A stretch of 64,000 nucleotides of DNA from Bacteroidales bacterium UBA1745 (lineage in GTDB: Bacteria; Bacteroidota; Bacteroidia; Bacteroidales; UBA932), in NCBI GenBank assembly GCA_002314885.1, contig DCHT01000028.1, positions 87,415 through 151,414 on the forward strand. Reading direction: 5' to 3'. The stretch's first letter is position 1, and every line of letters starts with the position of its first letter. The notes under the pieces were generated by a model. That model was not told the origin of the DNA. It saw only the letters and a list, made by a program, of their open reading frames with translations, and ran no database searches. Positions 53,046 to 60,343 of the stretch are shown here, piece by piece. The position numbers were made by a program, and so were the translations under genes.

Positions 53046-55007
53046 ATGAAAAAGATATTATTTACAGTATTGGGCCTTGCCCTCGCACTGGGAATCACAT
53101 CATGCGATAAATTTCTGACCGTCAAGCCTATCGACAAGGTTTCCGCAGATACCTTCCTCAGCAATGAGCAGGAGCTGAAGCTCTTTGAGCAGGGCCTTCT
53201 CAACGCCTACAGGCCAGATGGCGACGACATCGCAACCGGAGACAACGGCACCGACCTCATCTCCAAGCGTGACCCTTCAAAGTACTGGTTCCCTAACGAC
53301 ATCTTCCAGCCTGCAGACCAGAGCGCCTGGGGCTATACCAACGTCCGCAGGGCCAACGTGCTCCTCTATGGAATGGAGAAAGCCAAAGGTAATGTCAGCA
53401 CGGAAATCTACAACCACTACCAGGGCGTAGCACGCTTATGGAGAGCATACTTCCACTATGGAAAGGTCACCACTTACGGCGACATCCCTTGGCAGGACCA
53501 GCTCGTAGACCCTAAGGATTCAACCCTTCTCTACGCTCCTAGGGACAGCAGGGAATATGTTGTACACAAGTGTATCGAAGACCTCCAGTTCGCAATCGAG
53601 AACTGTCTTGGCGACGACACCTACAAGGGTCATATCACCAAGTGGATTGCTGCCGCATACCTTTCCAGGATTGCCCTCATTGAAGGTACGACCAGGATCT
53701 ACCACGATATGAACCGCTCAACTATGACTCCTTGGACCAACGAGTACGAGACTGCACAGGATCTCCTCCGCATCTCCATCGAGGCCAGCGAAGTCCTTAT
53801 GAATTCCGGCAAGTTCAGCCTCAACAGCAGCTATGCCCAGAACTTCATCACTGAGAACCTCCTTTCAAACCCTGAGATGATCTGGGTTGCAGAGTACAGC
53901 ACCAACGAGGCAAACACTGTAACTCACAGCCTCACCTCCGACTTCCGTGGTACCAACACCATCGCACCATCTCCTACCAAGGTTTGTGTGAACCAGTACC
54001 TCAACATCGACGGAACTGCCCCTGCCACCGACCAGATTTCCCTCTATGATGAGCTCAAGCTTGACAACGGACGTGACCCACGTCTGAATGCCACCATCAA
54101 CCACGTAGGCCACACCTACAAGGCAAACAACGGAACAACTCCTCTGAAGTATATGCCTTGCAGCCTTACCCCTACCGGCTACAACCTCATCAAGTACAAC
54201 ATCGAGGAAGAAAACCAGTTCAACGTTGCAAAGTGCGGTAACTCCATTCCGATTATGCGTTACGCAGAAGTCCTCCTCAACTATGCAGAGGCAAAGGCTG
54301 AACTCGGCGAACTCACCGACGAAGACTGGAACAAGACCGTCGGCGCAATCAGAGCCCGTGCAGGCTTCACCAACACCAGCCGTCCTACCGCTGTCGAGCC
54401 AAGACTGCAGAAGTACTATGCAGACGCATACGACTATGAGCTTGGTGACATCCAGGGCAGCCGTGCTCCTGAACTCAAGGCGCGCCTTACCGCTGACATT
54501 GTAGAAATCCGTCGTGAAAGAGTCTGCGAGCTTGCATACGAAGGCCGTCGCTACAGCGACCTCCAGCGTTGGCACTGCCTCAGCATCATTCCTATGCGCG
54601 GCACCAACGGCGAAGGCACCCTCGGAATCTGGGTAAGCAAGGATGACTACAAGAATGGCTTCCTCTTCAACCCAACCTTCCTCCCTTCAACCGACGACAA
54701 GGACAAGCAGTACTCCTGGGATTACACCTATGACGCTGCAACCAACACCTATTCCAAGGTTGCAACCGGCACGGGCGATTACTTTGCATACCACGGCATC
54801 GTGACCTTCACTGGTTCAAAGTCATCAGAGTACAACTTCGTCATCAAGGAGAACGGCGGTCAGCAGTCCCTCTCCCTCTCCGAGGGCGACCACGGCTATA
54901 TGATCTTCCACTATCCACTTGAGTGGGATGCAAAGAAGTATCTCCACCCAATCGGACAGGACGTTCTCGTCAAGAACGAATTCATCACCCAGAACTACGG
55001 CTGGTAA
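53046..55007 (+). CDS. SusD/RagB-like surface lipoprotein
   Basis: The 653 residues begin with a lipoprotein signal (GITSC, cysteine 20). SusD features are ELKLFEQGLLNAY, NVRRANVLLYGMEKAK, YHYQGVARLWRAYFHYGKVTTYGDIPWQD-like helices, and the C-terminal signature VEIRRERVCELAYEGRRYSDLQRW. It is the lid partner of the SusC just upstream. The lipobox codons TCA TGC create one of the five CATG sites of the window (53101). Confidence 0.95.
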   Translation: MKKILFTVLGLALALGITSCDKFLTVKPIDKVSADTFLSNEQELKLFEQGLLNAYRPDGDDIATGDNGTDLISKRDPSKYWFPNDIFQPADQSAWGYTNVRRANVLLYGMEKAKGNVSTEIYNHYQGVARLWRAYFHYGKVTTYGDIPWQDQLVDPKDSTLLYAPRDSREYVVHKCIEDLQFAIENCLGDDTYKGHITKWIAAAYLSRIALIEGTTRIYHDMNRSTMTPWTNEYETAQDLLRISIEASEVLMNSGKFSLNSSYAQNFITENLLSNPEMIWVAEYSTNEANTVTHSLTSDFRGTNTIAPSPTKVCVNQYLNIDGTAPATDQISLYDELKLDNGRDPRLNATINHVGHTYKANNGTTPLKYMPCSLTPTGYNLIKYNIEEENQFNVAKCGNSIPIMRYAEVLLNYAEAKAELGELTDEDWNKTVGAIRARAGFTNTSRPTAVEPRLQKYYADAYDYELGDIQGSRAPELKARLTADIVEIRRERVCELAYEGRRYSDLQRWHCLSIIPMRGTNGEGTLGIWVSKDDYKNGFLFNPTFLPSTDDKDKQYSWDYTYDAATNTYSKVATGTGDYFAYHGIVTFTGSKSSEYNFVIKENGGQQSLSLSEGDHGYMIFHYPLEWDAKKYLHPIGQDVLVKNEFITQNYGW

Positions 55008-55018
55008 AATCTTAATTA

Positions 55019-56797
55019 ATGAAAAGAACAGTACTTTTCCTTTTTGCTGCGGCAACCCTCTTTATGGGGGTTGCCTGTAGCGAAAAAGTCAAACCGGAAG
55101 GTGGTGGCGGGAAGCCTATCACCGAACGCGTTTCCGAACTTAACGGAACTGCAATCGATGTCAACAGCAATATGATCGGCATCGTCAAGGACACCAACGG
55201 AAATCCTCTCGCAGGCATTCCTGTGACCGATGGCTACAACTATGTAACCACTGACGAAAATGGTGTCTATCAGATTGCAGGCAGCCGCTATGCCCGCAAG
55301 GCATACCTCAGTTTCCCTGCCGGATATGAGATTCCTCTCGACGAGGAGACTCACCTCCCTATCTTCTTCTCCCCAGGAACTATCGTAAGGGCAAACCAGA
55401 ACAGGTTTGACTTCACTCTCAAACCGCTGGAGAAGGAAGAAGAGGACATCACTCTCGTGATGATCAGTGATCCTCAGTGCCAGGTGACTTCAGATGTGAC
55501 CAGGTATAAGAATGAGACAATTCCTGCCATCCAGGCAGCTCTGACTGGCGGTAATTATCCTAATCCTTACGCCTTCACCCTTGGAGACATCACCCACGAC
55601 AGCACAGACCAGTGGGAGAATATGAAGGGTTCTATGTCCAATGTGAAGCTCGGCGCCAATTACCTGCCTTTCTTCCAGTGCATAGGCAACCACGACCACA
55701 ACTCCAACACCCAGACCGACTTCGACTCGACTGCGGATTTCTTCAAGCATTTCGGACCTGTAGACTATTCAATCAACAGGGGTAACGTGCACATCATCAC
55801 GATGGACGACATCATCGTATCTGCGACGAAGACCAACTCCAGCCCGAACAAGGCAACCTGGCAGTATGATGGAGGATTCACCGACGCACAGTGGAAATGG
55901 CTCCAGCAGGACCTTGCCCTCGTGGAGAACAAGCAGGACAAGATGGTCATCATCTGCCTCCACATTCCATTCCGCGGCGGCTCAACCAGCGGTGGCGGAA
56001 ACGTCAATAAGGGTGCCGGTCACTACACAGAGGTCCTTGCAGCCCTCAAGGCATTCAAGGAGGCCCACATTATGATTGGCCACACCCATTATTCCCAGAA
56101 CTACATCCACTCTTCATATAGATGTAAGAACGGTCTCCCTATCTACGAACATATTCACGGAGCAGCCTGCGGAGCCTGGTGGTGCAGCAACAGCAACACC
56201 GACGGTACTCCAAACGGCTTTGGTATCTATGAGATTGACGCCAAGAATGCCGCTATGAAGAACTGGCATTACAAGTCCACGAATATGAACAAGGATTTCC
56301 AGCTGCGTGTTTATGACGGCACTGCAACCTACACGGGAACAAAGGGTTACCATTACAGGTGGACACAGACCCAGACCAAGGAACTCATAGAAGGGGAAAC
56401 TGCCAATTGGTGGAATACCTGCGCAAGTTCAGGCATTTTCGCAAAAGGCAATGCATCCCTCAAGAATGCATTCGTTGTTGACATCTGGAATGACGACAAC
56501 ACCTACTGGACCGTCGACTTCGTTCAGGACGGCGTCAAGAAGGGCTCCTTCAACAGACTCGGTGACGGCACCTGCTGCGACGTCCTCGCCTGCTCATTCT
56601 ACTACAACGAGAAAGGCAAGACAACTGATTCCTACAACAAGAGCACAGCCAGCCACTATTGGTACTATGTTCCTGAATCAGGAAACCCTACCTCAGAAAA
56701 GAACTGGGAGGTCGTAGCCACCCAGACCATTCCTGGAACCACCGTACAGAATGTGTATAAGAACAACGCTTTCACAGCAGACTACGGTACTTTCTAG
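55019..56797 (+). CDS. calcineurin-like metallophosphoesterase lipoprotein
   Basis: The 592-residue protein has a lipobox GVAC (cysteine 20). Residues about 45-130 form a beta-sandwich like MetallophosN/carboxypeptidase-regulatory domains (MIGIVKDTNGNPLAGIPVTDG). The catalytic core has DPQC, LGDITHD, IGNHDHN, IICLHIPFRGG and MIGHTHYSQN, which supply the two-metal site. A C-terminal MetallophosC-like domain from about 415 completes the architecture. It lies 11 bases after susD in the same operon and ends before a strong terminator. It probably hydrolyses phosphodiesters or phosphomonoesters on the imported polymer at the cell surface. Confidence 0.9.
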   Translation: MKRTVLFLFAAATLFMGVACSEKVKPEGGGGKPITERVSELNGTAIDVNSNMIGIVKDTNGNPLAGIPVTDGYNYVTTDENGVYQIAGSRYARKAYLSFPAGYEIPLDEETHLPIFFSPGTIVRANQNRFDFTLKPLEKEEEDITLVMISDPQCQVTSDVTRYKNETIPAIQAALTGGNYPNPYAFTLGDITHDSTDQWENMKGSMSNVKLGANYLPFFQCIGNHDHNSNTQTDFDSTADFFKHFGPVDYSINRGNVHIITMDDIIVSATKTNSSPNKATWQYDGGFTDAQWKWLQQDLALVENKQDKMVIICLHIPFRGGSTSGGGNVNKGAGHYTEVLAALKAFKEAHIMIGHTHYSQNYIHSSYRCKNGLPIYEHIHGAACGAWWCSNSNTDGTPNGFGIYEIDAKNAAMKNWHYKSTNMNKDFQLRVYDGTATYTGTKGYHYRWTQTQTKELIEGETANWWNTCASSGIFAKGNASLKNAFVVDIWNDDNTYWTVDFVQDGVKKGSFNRLGDGTCCDVLACSFYYNEKGKTTDSYNKSTASHYWYYVPESGNPTSEKNWEVVATQTIPGTTVQNVYKNNAFTADYGTF

Positions 56798-56813
56798 AAA
56801 GAATGAACACAAT

Positions 56814-56848
56814 AAAAAAGCTCAGTTCGTTGGAACTGAGCTTTTTTA
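56814..56848. terminator. terminator after the second SusCD operon
   Basis: AAAAAGCTCAGTTC (56815-56828) pairs with GAACTGAGCTTTTT (56833-56846) around a 4-base loop, with A-run and T-run on either side. It can work in both directions between this operon and rpmE. Confidence 0.9.
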
Positions 56849-56872
56849 TTTTTCCGGGAGAAACAATCTGAA

Positions 56873-57124
56873 TTATTTCTTCTTGTTGCCGTATCTTGAG
56901 TAGAATTTGTCGACGCGACCGGCGGTATCCACGAGCTTCATCTTACCAGTGTAGAATGGGTGTGAAGTTGAGGAGATCTCGACCTTGACTACTGGATACT
57001 CAACGCCTTCGTAGGTGATAGTCTCCTTGGTGGTAGCACAAGAACGGGTGATGAACACAGTGTCGTTTGACATATCCTTGAAAGCTACAAGACGGTAGGT
57101 TTCGGGATGGGTTCCTTTTTTCAT
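56873..57124 (-). CDS. rpmE2: 50S ribosomal protein L31, type B
   Basis: An 83-residue protein starting MKKGTHPETYRLVAFKDMSN and containing SSTSHPFYTGKMKLVDTAGRVDKFYSRYG, the usual L31 signature. The zinc-binding cysteines of type A L31 are absent, so it is the zinc-independent type B. It is monocistronic, with a -7 element upstream at 57175-57182. Its start codon context (AACATG) creates one of the five CATG sites of the window. Confidence 0.96.
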   Translation of the reverse strand: MKKGTHPETYRLVAFKDMSNDTVFITRSCATTKETITYEGVEYPVVKVEISSTSHPFYTGKMKLVDTAGRVDKFYSRYGNKKK

Positions 57125-57174
57125 GTTCTTATATATTTAAAATTAATGTTTTCAGTTTTCCCTTTTAGGGACGG

Positions 57175-57182
57175 CAAATATA
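57175..57182 (-). promoter_or_regulatory. -7 element for the L31 gene
   Basis: Plus-strand CAAATATA reads TATATTTG on the minus strand; a CTTG, near the -33 TTTG, is 19 bases further upstream (57202-57205). Confidence 0.6.
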
Positions 57183-57235
57183 CGCAAAATACTTCTAATA
57201 GCAAGTCTTTTTCGCCTTTTTCACCTAAAAATCAA

Positions 57236-58300
57236 TTATTTGATCCTATATGGAGCGTCCTCGTAGAGCGTGAACTTCTTGGCTTTGCGTATCCACTTCT
57301 GCTCCTCCACCTTGATATGCTCCCTGGCGTCGTCCCAGGCCACGTTCCCTTCTATGTAATCCTCGAGCAGAGGGTCAGCCAACTTAGCCTTGAAACCTGA
57401 ATCCAGTTTGAACTCAGGATAGTTCTCGCGGAACCAGCGCATCAGCTGGAGAGTATGCATCAACGAATGATACTCGGTGCCCGGCTGCAGCATTATCTGG
57501 AAACCATAGCACTTCTGCCCCTCGTAGATGCCCGTAGCCGGCGTAAATGAGCAAGGACGCATAAGAACGCCTTCCGGAGCCGGAAGTCCCGCTGCGGCAG
57601 TCGCCTTCACGAAAGGAGCACCAATATACTCGTATGGACGGGCGGTACCGATGCCAGGGCAGATATTGGTATTGTTCCACAGACCTCCGCCACTGTACAT
57701 ATCACAGGTGAACAGGCCCGGAATATCGGAACAAGGAGCAATAGTCCAAGGCATCAGCTGACGGCTCTGATCGGTCGCAAGGGCCGAAATGATGTGGAGC
57801 GCGAACTTTGCGCCTATCTCCGAATAATAGAGGTTGGCAAGCTCACCTATGGTCAGGCCGTGCCTGTGAGCCACTTTAGGAACGAACTTCTCCCCTTCAC
57901 ACTGCGGCATAGTGCCTTCGACTGTACGGCCGGCCGGATTGATATGGTCGACTATATAGAGGGAAGGCGCATTCTCCATAGCATTCAGGATCTCCATCAG
58001 GCGGAAAAGGTCCTTGGTGTAGTTGAAATACCTGGAACCCACGTCCTGGATCTCCACTACGATGGCATTGAGCCTCGGAATGGCCTCCTCGATGATGTCA
58101 ATATGATTGGTAAGCGGAGTCAGCTCGGTGTCACGAGGCGAGAATATCACCTCCAGATTGCCCCTGGAAGCGAAGATGTCGTACATATAGCGGCCACGCT
58201 CGGTATCCCAGCAATTCTGGGTGCAGAAGCAGCCCACCTTGCCCTCGAGCAGCGACTTGTCGAGCTGGTCCTCCAGCGAAGTAGTCCTGAAAGAGAACAT
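57236..58300 (-). CDS. DUF1343 / NamZ-like exo-beta-N-acetylmuramidase, no signal peptide
   Basis: The 354 residues match DUF1343 throughout: VGCFCTQNCWD, VIFSPRDTEL, IVVEIQDVGSRYFNYTKDLFRLME, LYIVDHINPAGRTVEGTMPQ, HRHGLTIGELANLYY and the C-terminal FTPATGIYEGQKCYGFQI. The characterized member NamZ removes N-acetylmuramic acid from peptidoglycan fragments, but it is exported. This one begins MFSFRTTSLEDQLDK with no signal peptide, so it would act in the cytoplasm. It starts 3 bases after the phosphoglucosamine-mutase-type gene, which fits a cell-wall recycling role. Confidence 0.82.
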   Translation of the reverse strand: MFSFRTTSLEDQLDKSLLEGKVGCFCTQNCWDTERGRYMYDIFASRGNLEVIFSPRDTELTPLTNHIDIIEEAIPRLNAIVVEIQDVGSRYFNYTKDLFRLMEILNAMENAPSLYIVDHINPAGRTVEGTMPQCEGEKFVPKVAHRHGLTIGELANLYYSEIGAKFALHIISALATDQSRQLMPWTIAPCSDIPGLFTCDMYSGGGLWNNTNICPGIGTARPYEYIGAPFVKATAAAGLPAPEGVLMRPCSFTPATGIYEGQKCYGFQIMLQPGTEYHSLMHTLQLMRWFRENYPEFKLDSGFKAKLADPLLEDYIEGNVAWDDAREHIKVEEQKWIRKAKKFTLYEDAPYRIK

Positions 58301-58303
58301 AGG

Positions 58304-59722
58304 CTATGCGTTGATGATGTTGTTCGCGATGGTGATGATAGTACCGGCAAGCTCCTCCGCAGCCTCCTGAGTGGCAGCCTCGGCATAGATGCGGATGATA
58401 GGCTCAGTATTTGACTTGCGCAGGTGCACCCACTCGCAGCGGCTCTCGAAGTTGATCTTCACGCCGTCGATGTCGTTGATGTTCTCATTGGCATAGATCT
58501 TCTTCATCTCGGAAAGGATCTTGTCGATGAGAGCATTGTCGGAAAGCTGTATCTTGTTCTTGGCGATGGCGTACTGAGGATAGGTCTTCTTCAGTTCGCT
58601 GACCTTCATCTTCTTATGAGCGAGGTTGCTCAGGAAGAGAGCCACACCGACCATTGCGTCGCGTCCGCTGTGGAGAGCCGGATAGATAACGCCTCCGTTG
58701 CCTTCACCTCCGATGAGGGCGCCCACCTCGTACATCTTGGTAGTCACATTCACCTCACCGACTGCAGAAGCGTGATATACACCACCGTGCTTCTCGGTCA
58801 CATCGCGCAAGGCCCTGGTAGATGAGAGGTTGGAAACGGTGGTCATACCGCTCTGGCCTGCCTTTTCCGCACATTCCAGAAGGTAATCAGCCACGCTCAC
58901 GAGAGTATATTCCTCCACGAAAGGCTCGCCATTCTCACAGATGAAAGCCAGACGGTCCACATCAGGATCGACGGACACGCCGAGATCAGCGCGCTTCTTT
59001 ACGACCGTGCGGCTGAGTTCCTCGAGATTGATTGGAAGCGGCTCCGGATTGTGGGCAAACTGTCCCGTAGGCTCGCAGTTGAGTTCAATGCACTGTACGC
59101 CAAGTCGCTTCAGGAGACGTGGCATAATGATACCGCCCACTGAGTTGACAGCGTCGAGGACAACCTTGAATTTGGCCGCCTTGATGGCCTCCACATCCAC
59201 TGTAGGGAGTGCAAGCACTGCGTCCAGATGACGGTCCGTAAAATCAATTTCCTCCACTACGCCAATCTGATCCACGTCGCAGAAAGAGAAATTCTCCTGC
59301 TCTGCGCACTCCAGGATAGCCTGGCCCTCTGCAGCATTGAGGAATTCGCCCTTCTCGTTGAGGAGCTTGAGGGCATTCCACTGCTTAGGATTATGCGAAG
59401 CAGTCAATATGATGCCGCCGTCGGCCTTCTCGAAGGTCACGGCCATCTCAGTAGTCGGAGTTGAAGCAAAGCCTGCCTTTACAACGTCAACGCCACAAGC
59501 GAGGAGGGAACCTACAACCAGGTTCTCCACCATTTCACCGCTGATGCGGGCGTCCTTGCCTACCACGACCTTGTATCTTTCGCCTGCAGGCTTTGAGATA
59601 CGTTCGCGCAGCTTTGCACAATATGCGTATGTGAATTTGACGATGTCAATAGGGGTCAGGGCGTCGCCTGGCTTGCCTCCGATTGTACCTCTGATTCCAG
59701 AGATTGACTTAATCAGTGTCAT
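58304..59722 (-). CDS. glmM: phosphoglucosamine mutase-type alpha-D-phosphohexomutase
   Basis: A 472-residue phosphohexomutase with four domains. SGIRGTIGGKPGDALTP opens it, TASHNPKQWNALKLL carries the phosphoserine near residue 103, SVDPDVDRLAF binds Mg2+ near 243, GGEGNGGVIYP binds sugar, and RKSNTEPIIRIYAEA is the phosphate-binding loop. Bacteroidetes use this form as GlmM, making glucosamine 1-phosphate for the cell wall; a phosphomannomutase role cannot be excluded by reading. It is the first gene of a two-gene unit with the NamZ-like protein. Confidence 0.87.
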   Translation of the reverse strand: MTLIKSISGIRGTIGGKPGDALTPIDIVKFTYAYCAKLRERISKPAGERYKVVVGKDARISGEMVENLVVGSLLACGVDVVKAGFASTPTTEMAVTFEKADGGIILTASHNPKQWNALKLLNEKGEFLNAAEGQAILECAEQENFSFCDVDQIGVVEEIDFTDRHLDAVLALPTVDVEAIKAAKFKVVLDAVNSVGGIIMPRLLKRLGVQCIELNCEPTGQFAHNPEPLPINLEELSRTVVKKRADLGVSVDPDVDRLAFICENGEPFVEEYTLVSVADYLLECAEKAGQSGMTTVSNLSSTRALRDVTEKHGGVYHASAVGEVNVTTKMYEVGALIGGEGNGGVIYPALHSGRDAMVGVALFLSNLAHKKMKVSELKKTYPQYAIAKNKIQLSDNALIDKILSEMKKIYANENINDIDGVKINFESRCEWVHLRKSNTEPIIRIYAEAATQEAAEELAGTIITIANNIINA

Positions 59723-59749
59723 AGTTGCAGAATTGATTATAACGAATTA

Positions 59750-59757
59750 CAAAATTA
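59750..59757 (-). promoter_or_regulatory. -7 element for the glmM-type gene
   Basis: Plus-strand CAAAATTA reads TAATTTTG on the minus strand, 27 bases before the ATG. It is three bases from the opposite-strand element at 59760. Confidence 0.6.
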
Positions 59758-59759
59758 GT

Positions 59760-59767
59760 TAATTTTG
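59760..59767 (+). promoter_or_regulatory. -7 element for the DUF486 gene
   Basis: TAATTTTG fits TAnnTTTG and is 24 bases before the ATG at 59792. The two divergent -7 elements are back to back, so simultaneous initiation would clash. Confidence 0.6.
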
Positions 59768-59791
59768 CCGACCAATTCAAGAACACGAAAA

Positions 59792-60160
59792 ATGAATATA
59801 TTCTGGACAATTCTGCTGCTCATCGGCTCAAACGTATGTATGACCTTCGCGTGGTACGGCCACCTGAAACTGCAGGAGATGCACATCTCCGACGGATGGC
59901 CAATCATCCTGGTAATACTCTTCTCCTGGGGCATAGCCTTCTTCGAATATTGCCTCCAGGTTCCGGCCAACCGTATCGGTTCCGTCATCAACGGCGGTCC
60001 ATTCAACCTTATGCAGCTCAAGGTCATCCAGGAAGTGATTTCACTGACGGTCTTCACGGTCATCGTGACCCTGCTTTTCAAGGGTGAAGCCCTGCATTGG
60101 AATCATTTTGTGGCCTTCGGATGCCTGATCCTGGCCGTTTTCTTCGTATTTCTCAAATAA
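59792..60160 (+). CDS. DMT-superfamily DUF486 small membrane protein
   Basis: A 122-residue protein with four hydrophobic segments. FWTILLLIGSNVCMTFAWYGHLK at the start, ILFSWGIAFFEYCLQVPANRIGS in the middle and FNLMQLKVIQEVISLTVF later are the DUF486 pattern. Proteins of this family are single-unit relatives of drug/metabolite transporters and are thought to dimerize. The start is chosen at MNIFW because the longer frame begins inside the promoter. Function unknown. It stands alone between glmM and tRNA-Glu. Confidence 0.85.
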   Translation: MNIFWTILLLIGSNVCMTFAWYGHLKLQEMHISDGWPIILVILFSWGIAFFEYCLQVPANRIGSVINGGPFNLMQLKVIQEVISLTVFTVIVTLLFKGEALHWNHFVAFGCLILAVFFVFLK

Positions 60161-60173
60161 AAGGAAAGAAAAA

Positions 60174-60204
60174 TTTGGAGTATAAAGATATTTACTTATC
60201 TTTG
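60174..60204 (+). promoter_or_regulatory. complete promoter of tRNA-Glu (-33 TTTG, -7 TATCTTTG)
   Basis: TTTG (60174-60177) and TATCTTTG (60197-60204) are exactly 19 bases apart. This is the best full match to the Bacteroidetes housekeeping promoter in the window and lies 18 bases before the tRNA. Confidence 0.85.
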
Positions 60205-60222
60205 CATTCCCAAACGACAACT

Positions 60223-60294
60223 GCTGGGTTCGTATAACGGTTAGTACCCAAGATTCTCAATCTTGTAATAGGAGTTCGATTCTCCTACCCAGTA
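60223..60294 (+). tRNA. tRNA-Glu (anticodon CTC)
   Basis: A 72-base cloverleaf. The acceptor stem GCTGGGT pairs with ACCCAGT (one G-T). The D arm is GTAT..TAC. The anticodon stem CAAGA/TCTTG holds the loop TTCTCAA with anticodon CTC, and the T arm AGGAG-TTCGATT-CTCCT is perfect. CCA is not encoded. It reads GAG codons. It has its own promoter and terminator. Confidence 0.92.
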
Positions 60295-60299
60295 CAAAG

Positions 60300-60328
60300 A
60301 AAGCTCCTGAAATTCAGGAGCTTTTTTC
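60300..60328 (+). terminator. terminator of tRNA-Glu
   Basis: AAGCTCCTGAA (60301-60311) pairs with TTCAGGAGCTT (60313-60323), followed by TTTT, directly after the tRNA. It may also serve the convergent FAD oxidoreductase gene. Confidence 0.9.
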
Positions 60329-60343
60329 GTATGTATACCAGGA

